Source: Chryseobacterium salivictor (GTDB lineage: Bacteria; Bacteroidota; Bacteroidia; Flavobacteriales; Weeksellaceae). Taken from it: 64,000 nucleotides of DNA. Where the stretch lies: contig NZ_CP037954.1 in assembly GCF_004359195.1 (NCBI RefSeq), forward strand, positions 186,001 to 250,000, written 5' to 3'. The notes beneath the pieces are model-generated. The model was not told where the DNA came from, did not search any database, and saw only the letters and a list, made by a program, of their open reading frames with translations. A program made the position numbers and the translations under genes. Shown piece by piece: positions 44,423 to 53,996 of this stretch (position 1 is the stretch's first letter; each line of letters starts with the position of its first letter).

Positions 44423-45652
44423 ATGAAGGACATTCTGAAAAATTATTCCGGCATTATTTTACTGTTAGGTGGAATTTTGGCCGGAAGTCTTATTGGAATA
44501 TTTTTCCCGAATGTGGTAACGTATCTGAAACCGCTCGGAGATATCTTTCTAAATTTACTGTTTGTAAGTGTTGTTCCTCTCGTATATTTTGCCGTTGCAA
44601 ATTCGATTGCAAGCGTAGAACAAGGTGGAAAATTCGGGAAAATAATCATCTCCATGATTTTCACTTTCTTACTTTTTATTATTATTGCTGCCCTTTTCAC
44701 CATTGCAGTGGTGTACTTATTTCCTACAGAAGCTTTGCCTTCAACGTCCCATCAGCTCATTGAAAATTCTGCGAATGATACCTGGGGCGACCGAATCGTA
44801 AGCTTTTTTACCGTGGGCGAATTTGCCGAATTATTTTCCAGAAAAAACATGCTGGCGTTATTAATCTTTGCATTTTTAACCGGAACAGCAGCCAGAAAAG
44901 CGGGACAAGCAGGAGCAGTTTTCCGAACCTTTTTAGCGTCCGGCTACGAAGTGATGAAGGAACTTTTACTGCTTGTAATGAAAGCGGCACCGGTTGGTTT
45001 AGGCGCTTATTTTGCTTTTCAGGTCGCGACCATCGGGCCTCAACTTTTTGGTTTTTATGCAAAACCGCTCGGTTTATATTATACTTCCGGGATTGTTTAT
45101 TTCTTCGTATTTTTTACGGTATATGCATTTGTAGCCAAAGGTAAAATCGGTGTCCGACAATTCTGGACCAACAATATCTATCCGAGTTTAACGGCCATTT
45201 CGACCTGCAGCAGTTTTGCCACGATGCCCGCAAATTTACAGGCAGCCGCGAGAATAGGAATACCCGATGCTATCGCCAACATCGTGATTCCCATTGGAAG
45301 TACGCTTCACAAAAACGGTTCCTCGATGTCTTCTATCATTAAAATTTATGTGGCATTTCTCATTATCGGCAAAGATTTCTTCGATCCGATGAATTTACTT
45401 TTAGCATTAGGAATTACAATTTTTGTGAGCATTGTCGCAGGAGGAATTCCGAATGGTGGTTATATCGGCGAAATGCTGATGATTTCGGTGTATCAGCTAC
45501 CGGTGGAAGCGATTCCGGCGGTGATGATTATCGGCACTTTGGTTGATCCTTTAGCAACCGTTCTAAACTCAACCGGAGATACGGTTGCTGCGATGTTTGT
45601 CACGAAAATATCAGGGGAGAAATTTGAGGAGCCGAAAGAATTTGCTCCTTAA
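44423..45652 (+). CDS. dicarboxylate/amino-acid:cation symporter (DAACS family)
   Basis: 409 residues from MKDILKNYSG; a TTG six codons earlier is not a likely start. Eight hydrophobic segments plus two re-entrant loops. The Ser-rich loop is in SLTAISTCSSFATMPANLQ near residue 255, the motif SGTLHKNG-like segment is PIGSTLHKNGSSMSSIIKI near 293, and the substrate-binding end NSTGDTVAAMFVTKISG is near 383. Family members move glutamate, aspartate or C4-dicarboxylates with H+ or Na+. The substrate is open. It converges with the aminopeptidase gene. Confidence 0.93.
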   Translation: MKDILKNYSGIILLLGGILAGSLIGIFFPNVVTYLKPLGDIFLNLLFVSVVPLVYFAVANSIASVEQGGKFGKIIISMIFTFLLFIIIAALFTIAVVYLFPTEALPSTSHQLIENSANDTWGDRIVSFFTVGEFAELFSRKNMLALLIFAFLTGTAARKAGQAGAVFRTFLASGYEVMKELLLLVMKAAPVGLGAYFAFQVATIGPQLFGFYAKPLGLYYTSGIVYFFVFFTVYAFVAKGKIGVRQFWTNNIYPSLTAISTCSSFATMPANLQAAARIGIPDAIANIVIPIGSTLHKNGSSMSSIIKIYVAFLIIGKDFFDPMNLLLALGITIFVSIVAGGIPNGGYIGEMLMISVYQLPVEAIPAVMIIGTLVDPLATVLNSTGDTVAAMFVTKISGEKFEEPKEFAP

Positions 45653-45664
45653 TTGTCATAAAAA

Positions 45665-45692
45665 AAAGAACTTCCGAAAATGGAAGTTCTTT
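45665..45692. terminator. bidirectional terminator between symporter and aminopeptidase genes
   Basis: 11-bp stem AAAGAACTTCC / GGAAGTTCTTT with a 6-base loop, with A and T runs on either side, placed between two converging genes. Confidence 0.88.
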
Positions 45693-45716
45693 TAGTTCAT
45701 TAGTTATTTTTGAAGT

Positions 45717-48230
45717 TTATTTATACGCTTCAATCGTTTTATTAATCAAATCAATTTGCTGATGAATGGTTGGGCTTGAAGGATTGGCTTTCAAAACCGC
45801 CATCTTTTTGGCAAGACCGTCTTTCAGTATCTGTACAATCATCATTTTTGCCTGCGGATTTTGACCGATTTGACTTTTCACCTGCGTTAAAACTTTAGTT
45901 ACGTTTTCCGTCGCTTTCAGATTATCAGAACTCATAATCCAGTTGAATCCCGCTTCTGCCGCATCGCCCAATTCCGGTTTTTGAAATTTAATGAAAGGAT
46001 AAAATGCCGCCGTCGATGCAATTGCAGGCATTTGTTTTTCGATTTTATTTTTAACGATAATGGGCAAAAGTTCTGCAATGACTTCATCACTGGCTCCTTC
46101 CAAATCGATTTTATCAGCCAGAGAAGCAATTCGCGACGGATCAACCGCAGCAATCCCAGCAAGTGAATTCGCCTTTACCGAATTGGAAACCGCATTCATT
46201 CCTTTTTCAAAAAGTGGCAGATATTTTTTATCTTTTGTTTTTCCTAAAGCTGAAATTGCGGCTGCCTGAACCAAAGTTTTAGAATCATTCGAAGCCATTT
46301 TTTCCACTTCAGAAATCGCCGATTTTGCCTGGTCCGGTTTAGATAAATCTAATCCGGTTAACGCTTTCATTCTAATTCTAAAATTAGAATCTTTCAGGCC
46401 GGCAACCAATACCTTCAAAAAATTGGGATTTTTAGAAACGTTTTCCGCTGCATTTTCAACGGCCTTATATCGGCTCAGGAATTCTTTTGAATTCTGATAT
46501 TGGGTAAAATACTGATCAGCGGTTTTATTGTCTGTAATCTCGGAAAGCAAAACTCCATCGGCATTAATATTGACCAATTCAGGATTTTTTGAAACCGTAA
46601 AAGTGAAATCATTTTTTTCTTTAGCATCTACCCAGACATTTTTTCTGGTAGGTTTTCCGTTTTCGAAAATATCAATCGCCAAAGGAAACTGAAAATTTTT
46701 ACCAATCTGATCTTGGTTGACGGAAATTGTTACTTGTTTTTTCACCGGTTCAAAAGTGGTGGTATAAGAAATTTTCGGATTTCCACTGTCGAAATACCAT
46801 TGGTTAAAGAACCAGTTTAAATCTTTCCCCGAAACTTTTTCTAAAGACAATCGGAGTTGATGCGCTTCGCCGGTGCCGTATTCGTTGGTTTTCAAATAAT
46901 CGTTTAATCCTGCAAAGAAAGCATCGTCGCCTAAATAATTCCGCAACATATGAAGAATTGCGCCTCCTTTATTATAAGAAACTCCATCAAACATATCTTC
47001 GCGCGAATGATAATTGAAACGCACCAAATCTTTTGAAATATTCGAAGGATCCATCATATACCCTTTGATCTCTTTCATTAATCCGTAATCGGCGATATCT
47101 TTTCCGTATTTATGCTCGTTCCAGAGGTATTGCGAGTAGTTGGCGAAAGATTCGTTAACGGTCAGATTGCTCCAACTTTCGGCGGTGACCAGATCGCCAA
47201 ACCAATGGTGAAATAATTCGTGAGCGATGGTGTCTTCCCATCGGTTTTCATCAATTAAATCTCCCGGTTTTTGCTGCGCAGATTCTTGGTGAAGTGTCGC
47301 TGTGGTATTTTCCATCGCTCCGGAAACGTAGTCTCGGCCTGTAATCTGGGCATATTTTGACCACGGATAATCGTAGTTTAATCTTTTGGAGAAAAACTCA
47401 ATCATTTCCGGCGTGTTCCCGAAAATCTGTTTTGCGTAAGGTTCATATTCTTTTTCAACGTAGTAATCAACGTCGATATTTCTCCATTTATCTTTAACAA
47501 TCGCGTATTCGCCGACTCCCATGAAAAACAGATACGGTGTATGTTTTTTATCCATAATCCAATGGTCGGTTCGCAGTCCGTTTGCTTCTTTGGTGGAAGA
47601 TTTCATTAAACCGTTCGATAAAGTGACGTATTTATCGGGAACGGTCATGTAAATTTCCTGCGTTGTCTTTTGATTGGTTTTATCAATGGTGGGAAACCAG
47701 GCAGAACTCGATTCGGTTTCACCTTGCGTCCAGATCTGAGTCGGCTTATCTTTATCTGTTCCCTGCGCATTGATGAAATAGAGACCTTTGGCATCAGAAA
47801 TGGCGGCGCTTCCTTTTTGAGTTACTTCATTCGGACGCGCTGTATATTTGATATAAACCGTATAATCCTGATTTTTATTATAGGTTTTATCGAGATTAAT
47901 TTTGAGCATATCGTTTTTATACTCGTATTTTAAAGGACTTTTGCTGCCACTTTTATCTAAAGCAACTTCGTGAATCAACATTCCTTTCGCATTCAGGACC
48001 AAAGAATCGGTGGGATAAAAGTAAGGAGAAGCGGTGAGCCATTCTTCGCCAGCCATCTGTTCCTTTTGGTAATCGAAATTGACTTTTAATTTGGTGTGTT
48101 TCAGTTCCGTCATTTTGGTATGCGACGCTCTGTAGATCCCAGTTCGACCGGAAGTATCGGTTTGTGCGAATGCGGTTTGGGAACTAAAAATCACACCCAA
48201 TAAAAGGGCAGAAATTAATATTTTTTTCAT
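45717..48230 (-). CDS. M1-family aminopeptidase with HEAT-like C-terminus
   Basis: 837 residues with a Sec signal peptide (ISALLLGVIFSSQTAFAQ). The exopeptidase motif GAMENTTATLH is near residue 312, and the zinc site HELFHHWFGDLV near 346 (HExxH) with its third ligand Glu in NESFANYSQ 18 residues later. The C-terminal ~270 residues are helical, with repeated pattern VAGLKDSNFRIRMKALTGLD and ALGKTKDKKYLPLFEKGM, that is, HEAT-like repeats. It cleaves N-terminal residues from peptides in the periplasm or at the cell surface. Its start and upstream region (over 200 bp) hold no other intact gene. Confidence 0.93.
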   Translation of the reverse strand: MKKILISALLLGVIFSSQTAFAQTDTSGRTGIYRASHTKMTELKHTKLKVNFDYQKEQMAGEEWLTASPYFYPTDSLVLNAKGMLIHEVALDKSGSKSPLKYEYKNDMLKINLDKTYNKNQDYTVYIKYTARPNEVTQKGSAAISDAKGLYFINAQGTDKDKPTQIWTQGETESSSAWFPTIDKTNQKTTQEIYMTVPDKYVTLSNGLMKSSTKEANGLRTDHWIMDKKHTPYLFFMGVGEYAIVKDKWRNIDVDYYVEKEYEPYAKQIFGNTPEMIEFFSKRLNYDYPWSKYAQITGRDYVSGAMENTTATLHQESAQQKPGDLIDENRWEDTIAHELFHHWFGDLVTAESWSNLTVNESFANYSQYLWNEHKYGKDIADYGLMKEIKGYMMDPSNISKDLVRFNYHSREDMFDGVSYNKGGAILHMLRNYLGDDAFFAGLNDYLKTNEYGTGEAHQLRLSLEKVSGKDLNWFFNQWYFDSGNPKISYTTTFEPVKKQVTISVNQDQIGKNFQFPLAIDIFENGKPTRKNVWVDAKEKNDFTFTVSKNPELVNINADGVLLSEITDNKTADQYFTQYQNSKEFLSRYKAVENAAENVSKNPNFLKVLVAGLKDSNFRIRMKALTGLDLSKPDQAKSAISEVEKMASNDSKTLVQAAAISALGKTKDKKYLPLFEKGMNAVSNSVKANSLAGIAAVDPSRIASLADKIDLEGASDEVIAELLPIIVKNKIEKQMPAIASTAAFYPFIKFQKPELGDAAEAGFNWIMSSDNLKATENVTKVLTQVKSQIGQNPQAKMMIVQILKDGLAKKMAVLKANPSSPTIHQQIDLINKTIEAYK

Positions 48231-48340
48231 AATCTATTTTATTGAATTTTTGAAAAGAGAGGTTATCAAAATTGGTCTGTAATTTTCAGAAAAAGTTACA
48301 AAAAAAAGTGAAGATGTACTTCACTGGAGTTTTGATTGAA

Positions 48341-48499
48341 TTATTTTTCTAAAAGATTTGTCAGCTTTCTTAGATCTTGTTTACAATGCCAGAAAAGTTT
48401 AATAACAACTATATTTTCCTTAATCTCATAAAATAATTTAACATGTTTTTCGCCAACGAAAGCGTATTGAATTTGAGGAAAATTCTCATCAAGTGATTT
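48341..48499 (-). pseudogene. RelE/ParE-type toxin C-terminal remnant
   Basis: A minus-strand frame that ends at 48341 reads LDENFPQIQYAFVGEKHVKL and then FYEIKENIVVIKLFWHCKQD, RKLTNLLEK. This resembles the last two strands and helix of RelE/ParE toxins, where the strand usually reads Y(K/R)L.Y.I...I.I..F. The frame continues into the 3' end of thyA but there loses resemblance. No antitoxin gene is near. It is most simply a decayed toxin gene whose 5' part was lost at the thyA end. Confidence 0.5.
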
Positions 48500-49292
48500 A
48501 TACCGCAACCGGCGCTTTAATTCCCGGCTCAGGATTATAATTTTCTAAAGTAAAATCTTCAAAATCAAAATCGAAAATATCTTTAATTTCCGGATTCAGC
48601 TTCATCGTGGGTAACTCTTTCGGTGTGCGCGAAAGCTGTTTATGAACCTGTTCGAAATGATTGTTATAAATATGAACATCGCCAAAAGTGTGTACATAAT
48701 CGCCGACTTCTAAACCGCAAACCTGTGCAACCATCATCAATAACAAAGCGTAACTTGCGATATTGAAAGGAACACCCAGAAAAACATCTGCGCTTCTTTG
48801 GTAGAGTTGCAAAGATAATTTTCCATCGGCAACATAGAATTGAAACAAAGCGTGACAAGGCGCTAAAGCCATATTCGGGATTTCAGCAACATTCCAGGCA
48901 GAAACGATTAAACGCCGGGAATCCGGATTTTTTTTGATCTGGTCTATAACTTCCGTAATCTGATCGACTACTTTTCCGTTTGCTCCAGTCCAGCTTCGCC
49001 ATTGTGCGCCGTAAACAGGCCCGAGATCCCCATTTTCATCGGCCCACTCATTCCAGATGGAAACGCCGTTATCATTCAAATATTTAATGTTCGTGTCCCC
49101 TTTTAAAAACCAAAGTAATTCATAAATAATGGATTTTAAATGAACTTTTTTCGTAGTCATTAAAGGGAAACCTTTCGACAAATCGTAACGCAACTGGTAA
49201 CCAAAAACGCTTCTTGTACCGGTGCCAGTTCGGTCGGTTTTATCGGTTCCGTTGTCTAAAATATGCTGAAGAAGATCGAGGTAGTTTTGCAT
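48498..49292 (-). CDS. thyA: thymidylate synthase
   Basis: Methylates dUMP to dTMP with methylenetetrahydrofolate. From [15 protein letters not shown] the protein has 264 residues, the classic length; the frame continues 14 codons upstream without family resemblance. The active-site Cys is in [20 protein letters not shown] near residue 147. Folate and dUMP contacts include [11 protein letters not shown] at 21-31 and [20 protein letters not shown] near 165. It is the only pyrimidine gene in the window. Confidence 0.97.
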   Translation of the reverse strand: MQNYLDLLQHILDNGTDKTDRTGTGTRSVFGYQLRYDLSKGFPLMTTKKVHLKSIIYELLWFLKGDTNIKYLNDNGVSIWNEWADENGDLGPVYGAQWRSWTGANGKVVDQITEVIDQIKKNPDSRRLIVSAWNVAEIPNMALAPCHALFQFYVADGKLSLQLYQRSADVFLGVPFNIASYALLLMMVAQVCGLEVGDYVHTFGDVHIYNNHFEQVHKQLSRTPKELPTMKLNPEIKDIFDFDFEDFTLENYNPEPGIKAPVAV

Positions 49293-49373
49293 TGATTTGA
49301 ATGTGTTGAAGTGATAATGTGACGATGTGTTCATCTGAAAATTAAAATGGACAAATGATAACAGTTTTCAAAT

Positions 49374-49814
49374 TTACCAAATTTTTATAATGTTCTGTTT
49401 TATCTTATTTAAATAAAATTCTTCGCCTTCAGACTTTTCTGTCATTGCGCGTGCCAAAGGACTTTCCGGTGATATTAAAAATATTTTTTGATGATGATTT
49501 TCAATATTTCCTAAAGAAACTGTGATGTAAAAGAATCCTTTGTCGGTTTCTACCAAACTTCCCAAACCGATTATCTGATGAGGATTGGTATTGATTGATT
49601 TTAAAGAATTTTTCGCCCTTACATTTTCATTCAACTGAATCTGCAGATTGTTGATTTCCTGCTGAACCATTTCCCGCGATGTTTCATACTTATCACCCAT
49701 CGAACTTTTGGTTTCGTTGTTGGAAGCTCGGGTTTCGGCAATTAAATTTTCTAAATTTTTAATTTTTTCGGCGAGTTTTGTTTTGACGATATTTAAAATG
49801 TCTTGTTTATTCAT
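49374..49814 (-). CDS. GreA/GreB-like C-terminal-domain protein
   Basis: 146 residues. A coiled-coil N-terminal half (NIVKTKLAEKIKNLENLIAE, then REMVQQEINNLQIQLNE) is followed by a beta-rich half with IGLGSLVETDKGFFYITVSLG and ISPESPLARAMTEKSEGEEF, the S(P)LA.A..G..G.. pattern of Gre factors' C-terminal domain. In flavobacteria such proteins are often mislabelled as 3-oxoacyl-ACP synthase. RNA polymerase secondary-channel binding is plausible, but the acidic tip of the coiled coil is not clear. About 80 bp upstream of thyA. Confidence 0.7.
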   Translation of the reverse strand: MNKQDILNIVKTKLAEKIKNLENLIAETRASNNETKSSMGDKYETSREMVQQEINNLQIQLNENVRAKNSLKSINTNPHQIIGLGSLVETDKGFFYITVSLGNIENHHQKIFLISPESPLARAMTEKSEGEEFYLNKIKQNIIKIW

Positions 49815-49834
49815 TTCTTTGATTTGTGGAGTTA

Positions 49835-49896
49835 CCCTTTCAGCGTTTTTTTCCTTATTTGAAATTCTTTTTCGGGTAGTGAAAACGCTGAAAGGG
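49835..49896. repeat. left REP-like palindrome flanking the RAYT gene
   Basis: CCCTTTCAGCGTTTT (49835-49849) and its exact reverse complement AAAACGCTGAAAGGG (49882-49896) enclose a 32-base A+T-rich spacer. The 15-base arms would form a long hairpin. The same arms occur again on the other side of the transposase gene. Confidence 0.93.
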
Positions 49897-49906
49897 TTTT
49901 GTTATT

Positions 49907-50500
49907 TTAAAAAATTAAATCTTCATCATTCAAATTTTCATGGCAAAAAATGAAATTTTCTTTTCCGCCAAATAATTCAATTACTTCTTCCCGCATAATT
50001 TTGGTTGAATTCTCGGAAATAATTGCATTGAATGAACTCCATTTATAATCTTTCACCTTTTCACAAAAACCATGATTTATCGGATTTGAATGAATATAAA
50101 CAACCAATCTTTTCAAATATGCTTCGTCTTCAATTCTTTTGCGCTCGAAAGGTTTTTCAAAAAGACTTCCTGTTCTTTCGTATTTTTTATTTACAGCCTG
50201 TGAATAAGCATTAAAAAAATGAGACAATTGCCTAGACGCTGAAATTATTTTGGGTTTAATAACCGTTGTATATTTTAGCTCATGTTCTTTTACAGAACTT
50301 TTTTCTTTAATTCTTAACAAAAAATGAAAATGATTTTTCATTAAACAATATGCATAAACATCGGCAATTGGTAAAACATAACGATGCATCAATTTTGTAA
50401 AATAGGCATAGTTTTGTTCTTCAATGAAAATATTTTCACTGTTATTTCCTCTGTTATAAATGTGATAGAAAAATCCTTCTTCTAAATTGTCAATTTTCAT
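49907..50500 (-). CDS. REP-associated tyrosine transposase (RAYT, Y1/HUH)
   Basis: 197 residues of the IS200/IS605-like single-tyrosine family. The core motifs are FYHIYNRGNNSENIFIEE at residue 11, then AYCLMKNHFHFLLRIKEK (HUH motif as HFH) at ~50, and SHFFNAYSQAVNKKYERTGS with the catalytic Tyr region. It also has LFEKPFERKRIEDE and VYIHSNPINHGFCEKVKDYK, WSSF, all typical of RAYTs. Not flanked by transposon ends but by two palindromes with identical arms. RAYTs are thought to be domesticated and to copy REP sequences. Confidence 0.92.
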   Translation of the reverse strand: MKIDNLEEGFFYHIYNRGNNSENIFIEEQNYAYFTKLMHRYVLPIADVYAYCLMKNHFHFLLRIKEKSSVKEHELKYTTVIKPKIISASRQLSHFFNAYSQAVNKKYERTGSLFEKPFERKRIEDEAYLKRLVVYIHSNPINHGFCEKVKDYKWSSFNAIISENSTKIMREEVIELFGGKENFIFCHENLNDEDLIF

Positions 50501-50540
50501 ATTTTGAAATTAAGAAAAATTTTGTTTCCAACTCAAAAAA

Positions 50541-50599
50541 CCCTTTCAGCGTTTTATCATTAGAAAACGAATATATCAAAACACGAAACGCTGAAAGGG
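50541..50599. repeat. right REP-like palindrome flanking the RAYT gene
   Basis: CCCTTTCAGCGTTTT (50541-50555) and CGAAACGCTGAAAGGG (ending 50599) enclose a 29-base A+T-rich spacer. Arms match the left unit except the outermost T/A positions; the spacer is unrelated in sequence. Confidence 0.93.
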
Positions 50600-50692
50600 T
50601 GTCTTAGGTTCGAAACACATTTATTTCTCGAAAAATATTTATTAAAAACGGGCCAAAGCCCTTTCCTATTGACACTTTAATAAGGATGTCGT

Positions 50693-52039
50693 CTATTTTT
50701 CCATTACGGCATAACCGCCTACAGGCAAGTAAAAACTTTTATCCTGAGCGAAATCCTTTACCGGACCGGAAAAAACATTTTTAAAAATTCCGCCAGCATT
50801 CTCATCATCGATGGTAAAAGAAACTGCTTCTTTCGAAAAATTTAAAACTGTCAAAACTTCATTTTTCCCATTTTTTCTAACGTAGGCTAAAACTTTATCA
50901 TCGGCAGAAGTTTTTAACAAATGCGTTGATGCAGCTGCGTCGCCACCTCTTAATGCGGGATTATTGGTTTTTAAGTTAAATAACGTTTTGTAGAAATCCG
51001 CCATTTGATAATTTCCGTTCCAGTCAATGACATCTTTTTCAAAAAACTCTAACCGCTTCATATTCGGCAATTCCTGACCGGAGTACATTAATGGAATCCC
51101 GCCCCAGGTGGCAGAAAAGACCGCCAACGGTTTTGCGATCACGCCATATTTTTCATATTCGGTTCCGTTCCAGGTATTTTCGTCATGGTTGGTCGTAAAC
51201 CAAGCTCTCATGGATTGGTCGCCAATTGCAGTATACTTTTGAAGTAAATCTTTTAACTCAGCAAGTGGAAGATTTTTTTTGTAATAATCTTCAGTTTTGT
51301 GCATCCAGGTCCAGGAATAACTGGCATCGAAAACTTTACCGTATTCCGGATTTTCGAGTTCATCAAATTCGCCGATGAAAAATAAGGGTTTTATCTTTTC
51401 AACTTCGGGTCTTGCCTGTTCCCAGAAATCGACTTCTACCCAACTGGCCAAATCGCAGCGGAATCCATCGATTTTGGTTTCACGAACCCAAAATTTCATG
51501 GCATCGATCATTGCTTTTCTCATGTCGGGATTTGAATAATCAAGTTCGATGATATCGTCCATTCCGGAAGCGATATGAAATTTCCCGTCTGCATCGTGAA
51601 GGTAATATTCGGGATGAGAAACCGTCCAGACATGATCCCAACCGGTGTGATTGGCCACCCAGTCAATGATCACTTTGAAACCCATTTTGTGCGCTTCATT
51701 CACCAAATGTTTGAAATCTTCTAAATTACCGAATTCGGGATTGATGGAAACGTAATCGTGCGCCGCGTATTGACTTCCCATCGTTCCCTTTTTCACTTTC
51801 TGGGAAATGGGGGTAATCGGCATGAACCACAAAGTTTTCACGCCCATTTCTTTCAGGCGCGGCATTTCTTTTTCGAAAGCGCGGAAGGTTCCTTCCTGAG
51901 TATATTGTCTGAGGTTAACTTCGTAGATATTCGTCGTATGTTTCCACTCGCTGGGTAAATCCATTTGTTTCTTATTTTTTTGGGTGGTGCAGGAAATCAC
52001 TCCTATTCCCAGAATTGCTAAAAGAATCAGTCTTTTCAT
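50693..52039 (-). CDS. GH13-family alpha-amylase lipoprotein
   Basis: 448 residues with lipobox GIGVISC (Cys17). The (beta/alpha)8 barrel has VIDWVANHTGWDHVW near residue 127, nucleophile Asp in KIDGFRCDLASWVEVDF near 196, acid Glu in PLFFIGEFDELENPEYG near 221, and third acid in TTNHDENTWNG near 289. So all three catalytic acids are present. It lacks calcium-site details of classic amylases. It should act on alpha-glucans at the cell surface or in the periplasm. No susCD pair is near it. Confidence 0.92.
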   Translation of the reverse strand: MKRLILLAILGIGVISCTTQKNKKQMDLPSEWKHTTNIYEVNLRQYTQEGTFRAFEKEMPRLKEMGVKTLWFMPITPISQKVKKGTMGSQYAAHDYVSINPEFGNLEDFKHLVNEAHKMGFKVIIDWVANHTGWDHVWTVSHPEYYLHDADGKFHIASGMDDIIELDYSNPDMRKAMIDAMKFWVRETKIDGFRCDLASWVEVDFWEQARPEVEKIKPLFFIGEFDELENPEYGKVFDASYSWTWMHKTEDYYKKNLPLAELKDLLQKYTAIGDQSMRAWFTTNHDENTWNGTEYEKYGVIAKPLAVFSATWGGIPLMYSGQELPNMKRLEFFEKDVIDWNGNYQMADFYKTLFNLKTNNPALRGGDAAASTHLLKTSADDKVLAYVRKNGKNEVLTVLNFSKEAVSFTIDDENAGGIFKNVFSGPVKDFAQDKSFYLPVGGYAVMEK

Positions 52040-52165
52040 AGGTTAAGATTTAGGGCAAATATATCGTTTATTATTTAATTTCCCTACGTGTGGCAATGGC
52101 TAAATTGCCGGCTGGTGATATAAAAAATTGACAAAATGAGTTTCTGAATCTTTATTTTCTTCATT

Positions 52166-52194
52166 AAAAAAACCCCGAGGTTTTCGAGGTTTTT
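52166..52194 (-). terminator. rho-independent terminator after the pRiA4b ORF3-like gene
   Basis: Stem AAAAACCcCG / CGaGGTTTTT with one mismatch and a 7-base loop; its own A/T ends supply the T-run on the minus strand. Confidence 0.75.
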
Positions 52195-52210
52195 ATTATT
52201 TACAAATCAT

Positions 52211-52792
52211 TTAGTTTAAATCGTCTTCGAAGTCGTCGTCATCGAAGTTGTCGTCATCATCAAAATCATCATCGTCTTCGTCGTCATCAACGTCAAAACT
52301 GGTGGCTTTAAATTCATCCTCAAAACTTGGGAATTCGTCATCGGATAAAGTAATTACACCATTTCTTTTTGCTTTTGTTCCGTTTTTTGTAGGCGCTTTT
52401 AGCGGCATTTTGCCAAATCTGAAAACGGTAATGGGATAGTTTACGGCAGGTTTCTCGTCGATAATTTCAATGAGTTCACAAAAGAATTCCCACAAATCCA
52501 TAAACCCATATTGGAAATGAATTTTGTCTCCTGATTTCTGAAAGGCCTCGGTGATGTAAATATCAGACATAATTTCTCCTTCACCGTCATCGCTCATATC
52601 TTCCAGTGGTACAGTCTTTACCACCACTCCATCTTCATCCAGGATATTAAAAACAGACAAATCATCACCCATCAATGAAAATGCACTTTTGATTCCCAAA
52701 TGCAGGTTCCAAAGATTTTGCTTGTCTTTTATTTCAACATCTCTGAAAATATTCTCTTTGGTGTCTAAAATAATTCGGAGTTTGTAAACCAT
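52211..52792 (-). CDS. pRiA4b ORF3-like protein with acidic tail
   Basis: 193 residues. The first ~130 are like the pRiA4b ORF-3 family: KLRIILDTKENIFRDVEIKD at residue 4, then LWNLHLGIKSAFSLMGDDLS, and FQYGFMDLWEFFCELIEI near 95. The last ~45 residues are nearly only Asp, Glu and Phe (VDDDEDDDDFDDDD and more), a likely disordered anionic tail. The family occurs with insertion elements and also alone; the function is unknown. Confidence 0.85.
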   Translation of the reverse strand: MVYKLRIILDTKENIFRDVEIKDKQNLWNLHLGIKSAFSLMGDDLSVFNILDEDGVVVKTVPLEDMSDDGEGEIMSDIYITEAFQKSGDKIHFQYGFMDLWEFFCELIEIIDEKPAVNYPITVFRFGKMPLKAPTKNGTKAKRNGVITLSDDEFPSFEDEFKATSFDVDDDEDDDDFDDDDNFDDDDFEDDLN

Positions 52793-52921
52793 TATTACCT
52801 TAAATTTTTACGATTAATTATTAGTTTTATTCTTCGACTGCAAATATAAAACAATTGAAATTTGGCAAAAAAATTATTACAGACTTTTTATTAAAAAGTT
52901 TTGCTTAAATTTCTCGCCATC

Positions 52922-53953
52922 CTAAATCGTTTTGGGCAAAGAAAAACTGAATCGCGTACCTTCTAAGTAAACACTTTCTACGGAGATATTTTCCCCATGT
53001 GCTTCTAAAATATGCTTTACAATCGCCAGACCGAGACCCGAGCCGCCATCGTTTCTATTTCTGCTGGATTCAATCCTGTAAAACCTTTCGAAAATCCGAT
53101 GCAGCATTTCTGGTTTGATGCCCATTCCATTGTCTTTAACTTCGACCAAAACTTTCTGATTTTCGATACTAGTTTTGATGGTTACCGTTGCACTTTCGCG
53201 GTTGGAATAATATATGGCATTTGAAATTAAATTGATTAAAACCTGCGAAATTTTTTGTTTATCTGCCATCACCAACATTTGATTTGAAGAGGTCTGCAGA
53301 ATAATTTTGGTATTCTTTTTCTGGGCTTCCAGATCCAGTATATCAATCAGTTCACGGATGAGGTGATTGAGATCGAAGCGGCTTTCAGATAAAGTAATCT
53401 CGCCACTTTCAAACTGATTCATCATGTCTAAATCCTTTACTATGTTAAGTAATCTTTCCACAGATTTATCAATTCTCTCCAGGTATTTATCCCGGATTGC
53501 CAGGTTTTCTACGCCACCTTCCAACAAAGTATCCACGTAACCCTGAATGGTAAAAAGCGGCGTTTTCATCTCATGCGAGATATTACCGATGTATTCTTTG
53601 CGGTAGGTTTCCATTCCCTTCATGGTATCGATTTCGGCAGTGTTTTTAAGATTGAGATCAGAAACCCTTTGACCCAGTTCTTTGAAGTTCAAATCATTAT
53701 CTTCATCGGTTATTTCTTCGGGTAAAATGGTTGATATTTTCCTGATCTGTCTTTTTCCGTAAAAATTAAAAAGAAAATCAACCACCAGATAATTGATAAT
53801 ACCCAAAATGAGAGCGCCCAAAATTAAGGTCTGATAAAACTGCTGCCTGTTTTCCGGAAACGAATGCTTGGCAGAATCGAAAATGTACACCAGCAAAAGC
53901 ATAACGCCGGTAAGGAATAATGATGCGAGAAAAGTAAGGCGGTAAAATTTCAT
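52922..53953 (-). CDS. sensor histidine kinase
   Basis: 343 residues. Two N-terminal membrane helices (LTFLASLFLTGVMLLLVYIF and LGALILGIINYLVVDFLFNF) with only a very short periplasmic loop between, so it likely senses the membrane or an interior cue. The phospho-acceptor His is in YIGNISHEMKTPLFTIQGY near residue 127. ATPase boxes follow: NLISNAIYYSNRES (N), DNGMGIKPEML (G1), ERFYRIESSRNRNDGGSGLG (F, G2). It is paired with the response regulator 43 bp upstream. Confidence 0.94.
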   Translation of the reverse strand: MKFYRLTFLASLFLTGVMLLLVYIFDSAKHSFPENRQQFYQTLILGALILGIINYLVVDFLFNFYGKRQIRKISTILPEEITDEDNDLNFKELGQRVSDLNLKNTAEIDTMKGMETYRKEYIGNISHEMKTPLFTIQGYVDTLLEGGVENLAIRDKYLERIDKSVERLLNIVKDLDMMNQFESGEITLSESRFDLNHLIRELIDILDLEAQKKNTKIILQTSSNQMLVMADKQKISQVLINLISNAIYYSNRESATVTIKTSIENQKVLVEVKDNGMGIKPEMLHRIFERFYRIESSRNRNDGGSGLGLAIVKHILEAHGENISVESVYLEGTRFSFSLPKTI

Positions 53954-53996
53954 TATTTTGCAAATTAATTGGGTAGAAGATGCTGATTTACTAAAC

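Noticed and set aside
52248..52439. Ser-rich 63-codon plus-strand frame
   Set aside because: It is the mirror of the Asp-rich tail of the pRiA4b ORF3-like gene; GAT/GAC repeats read as Ser/Leu on the other strand.
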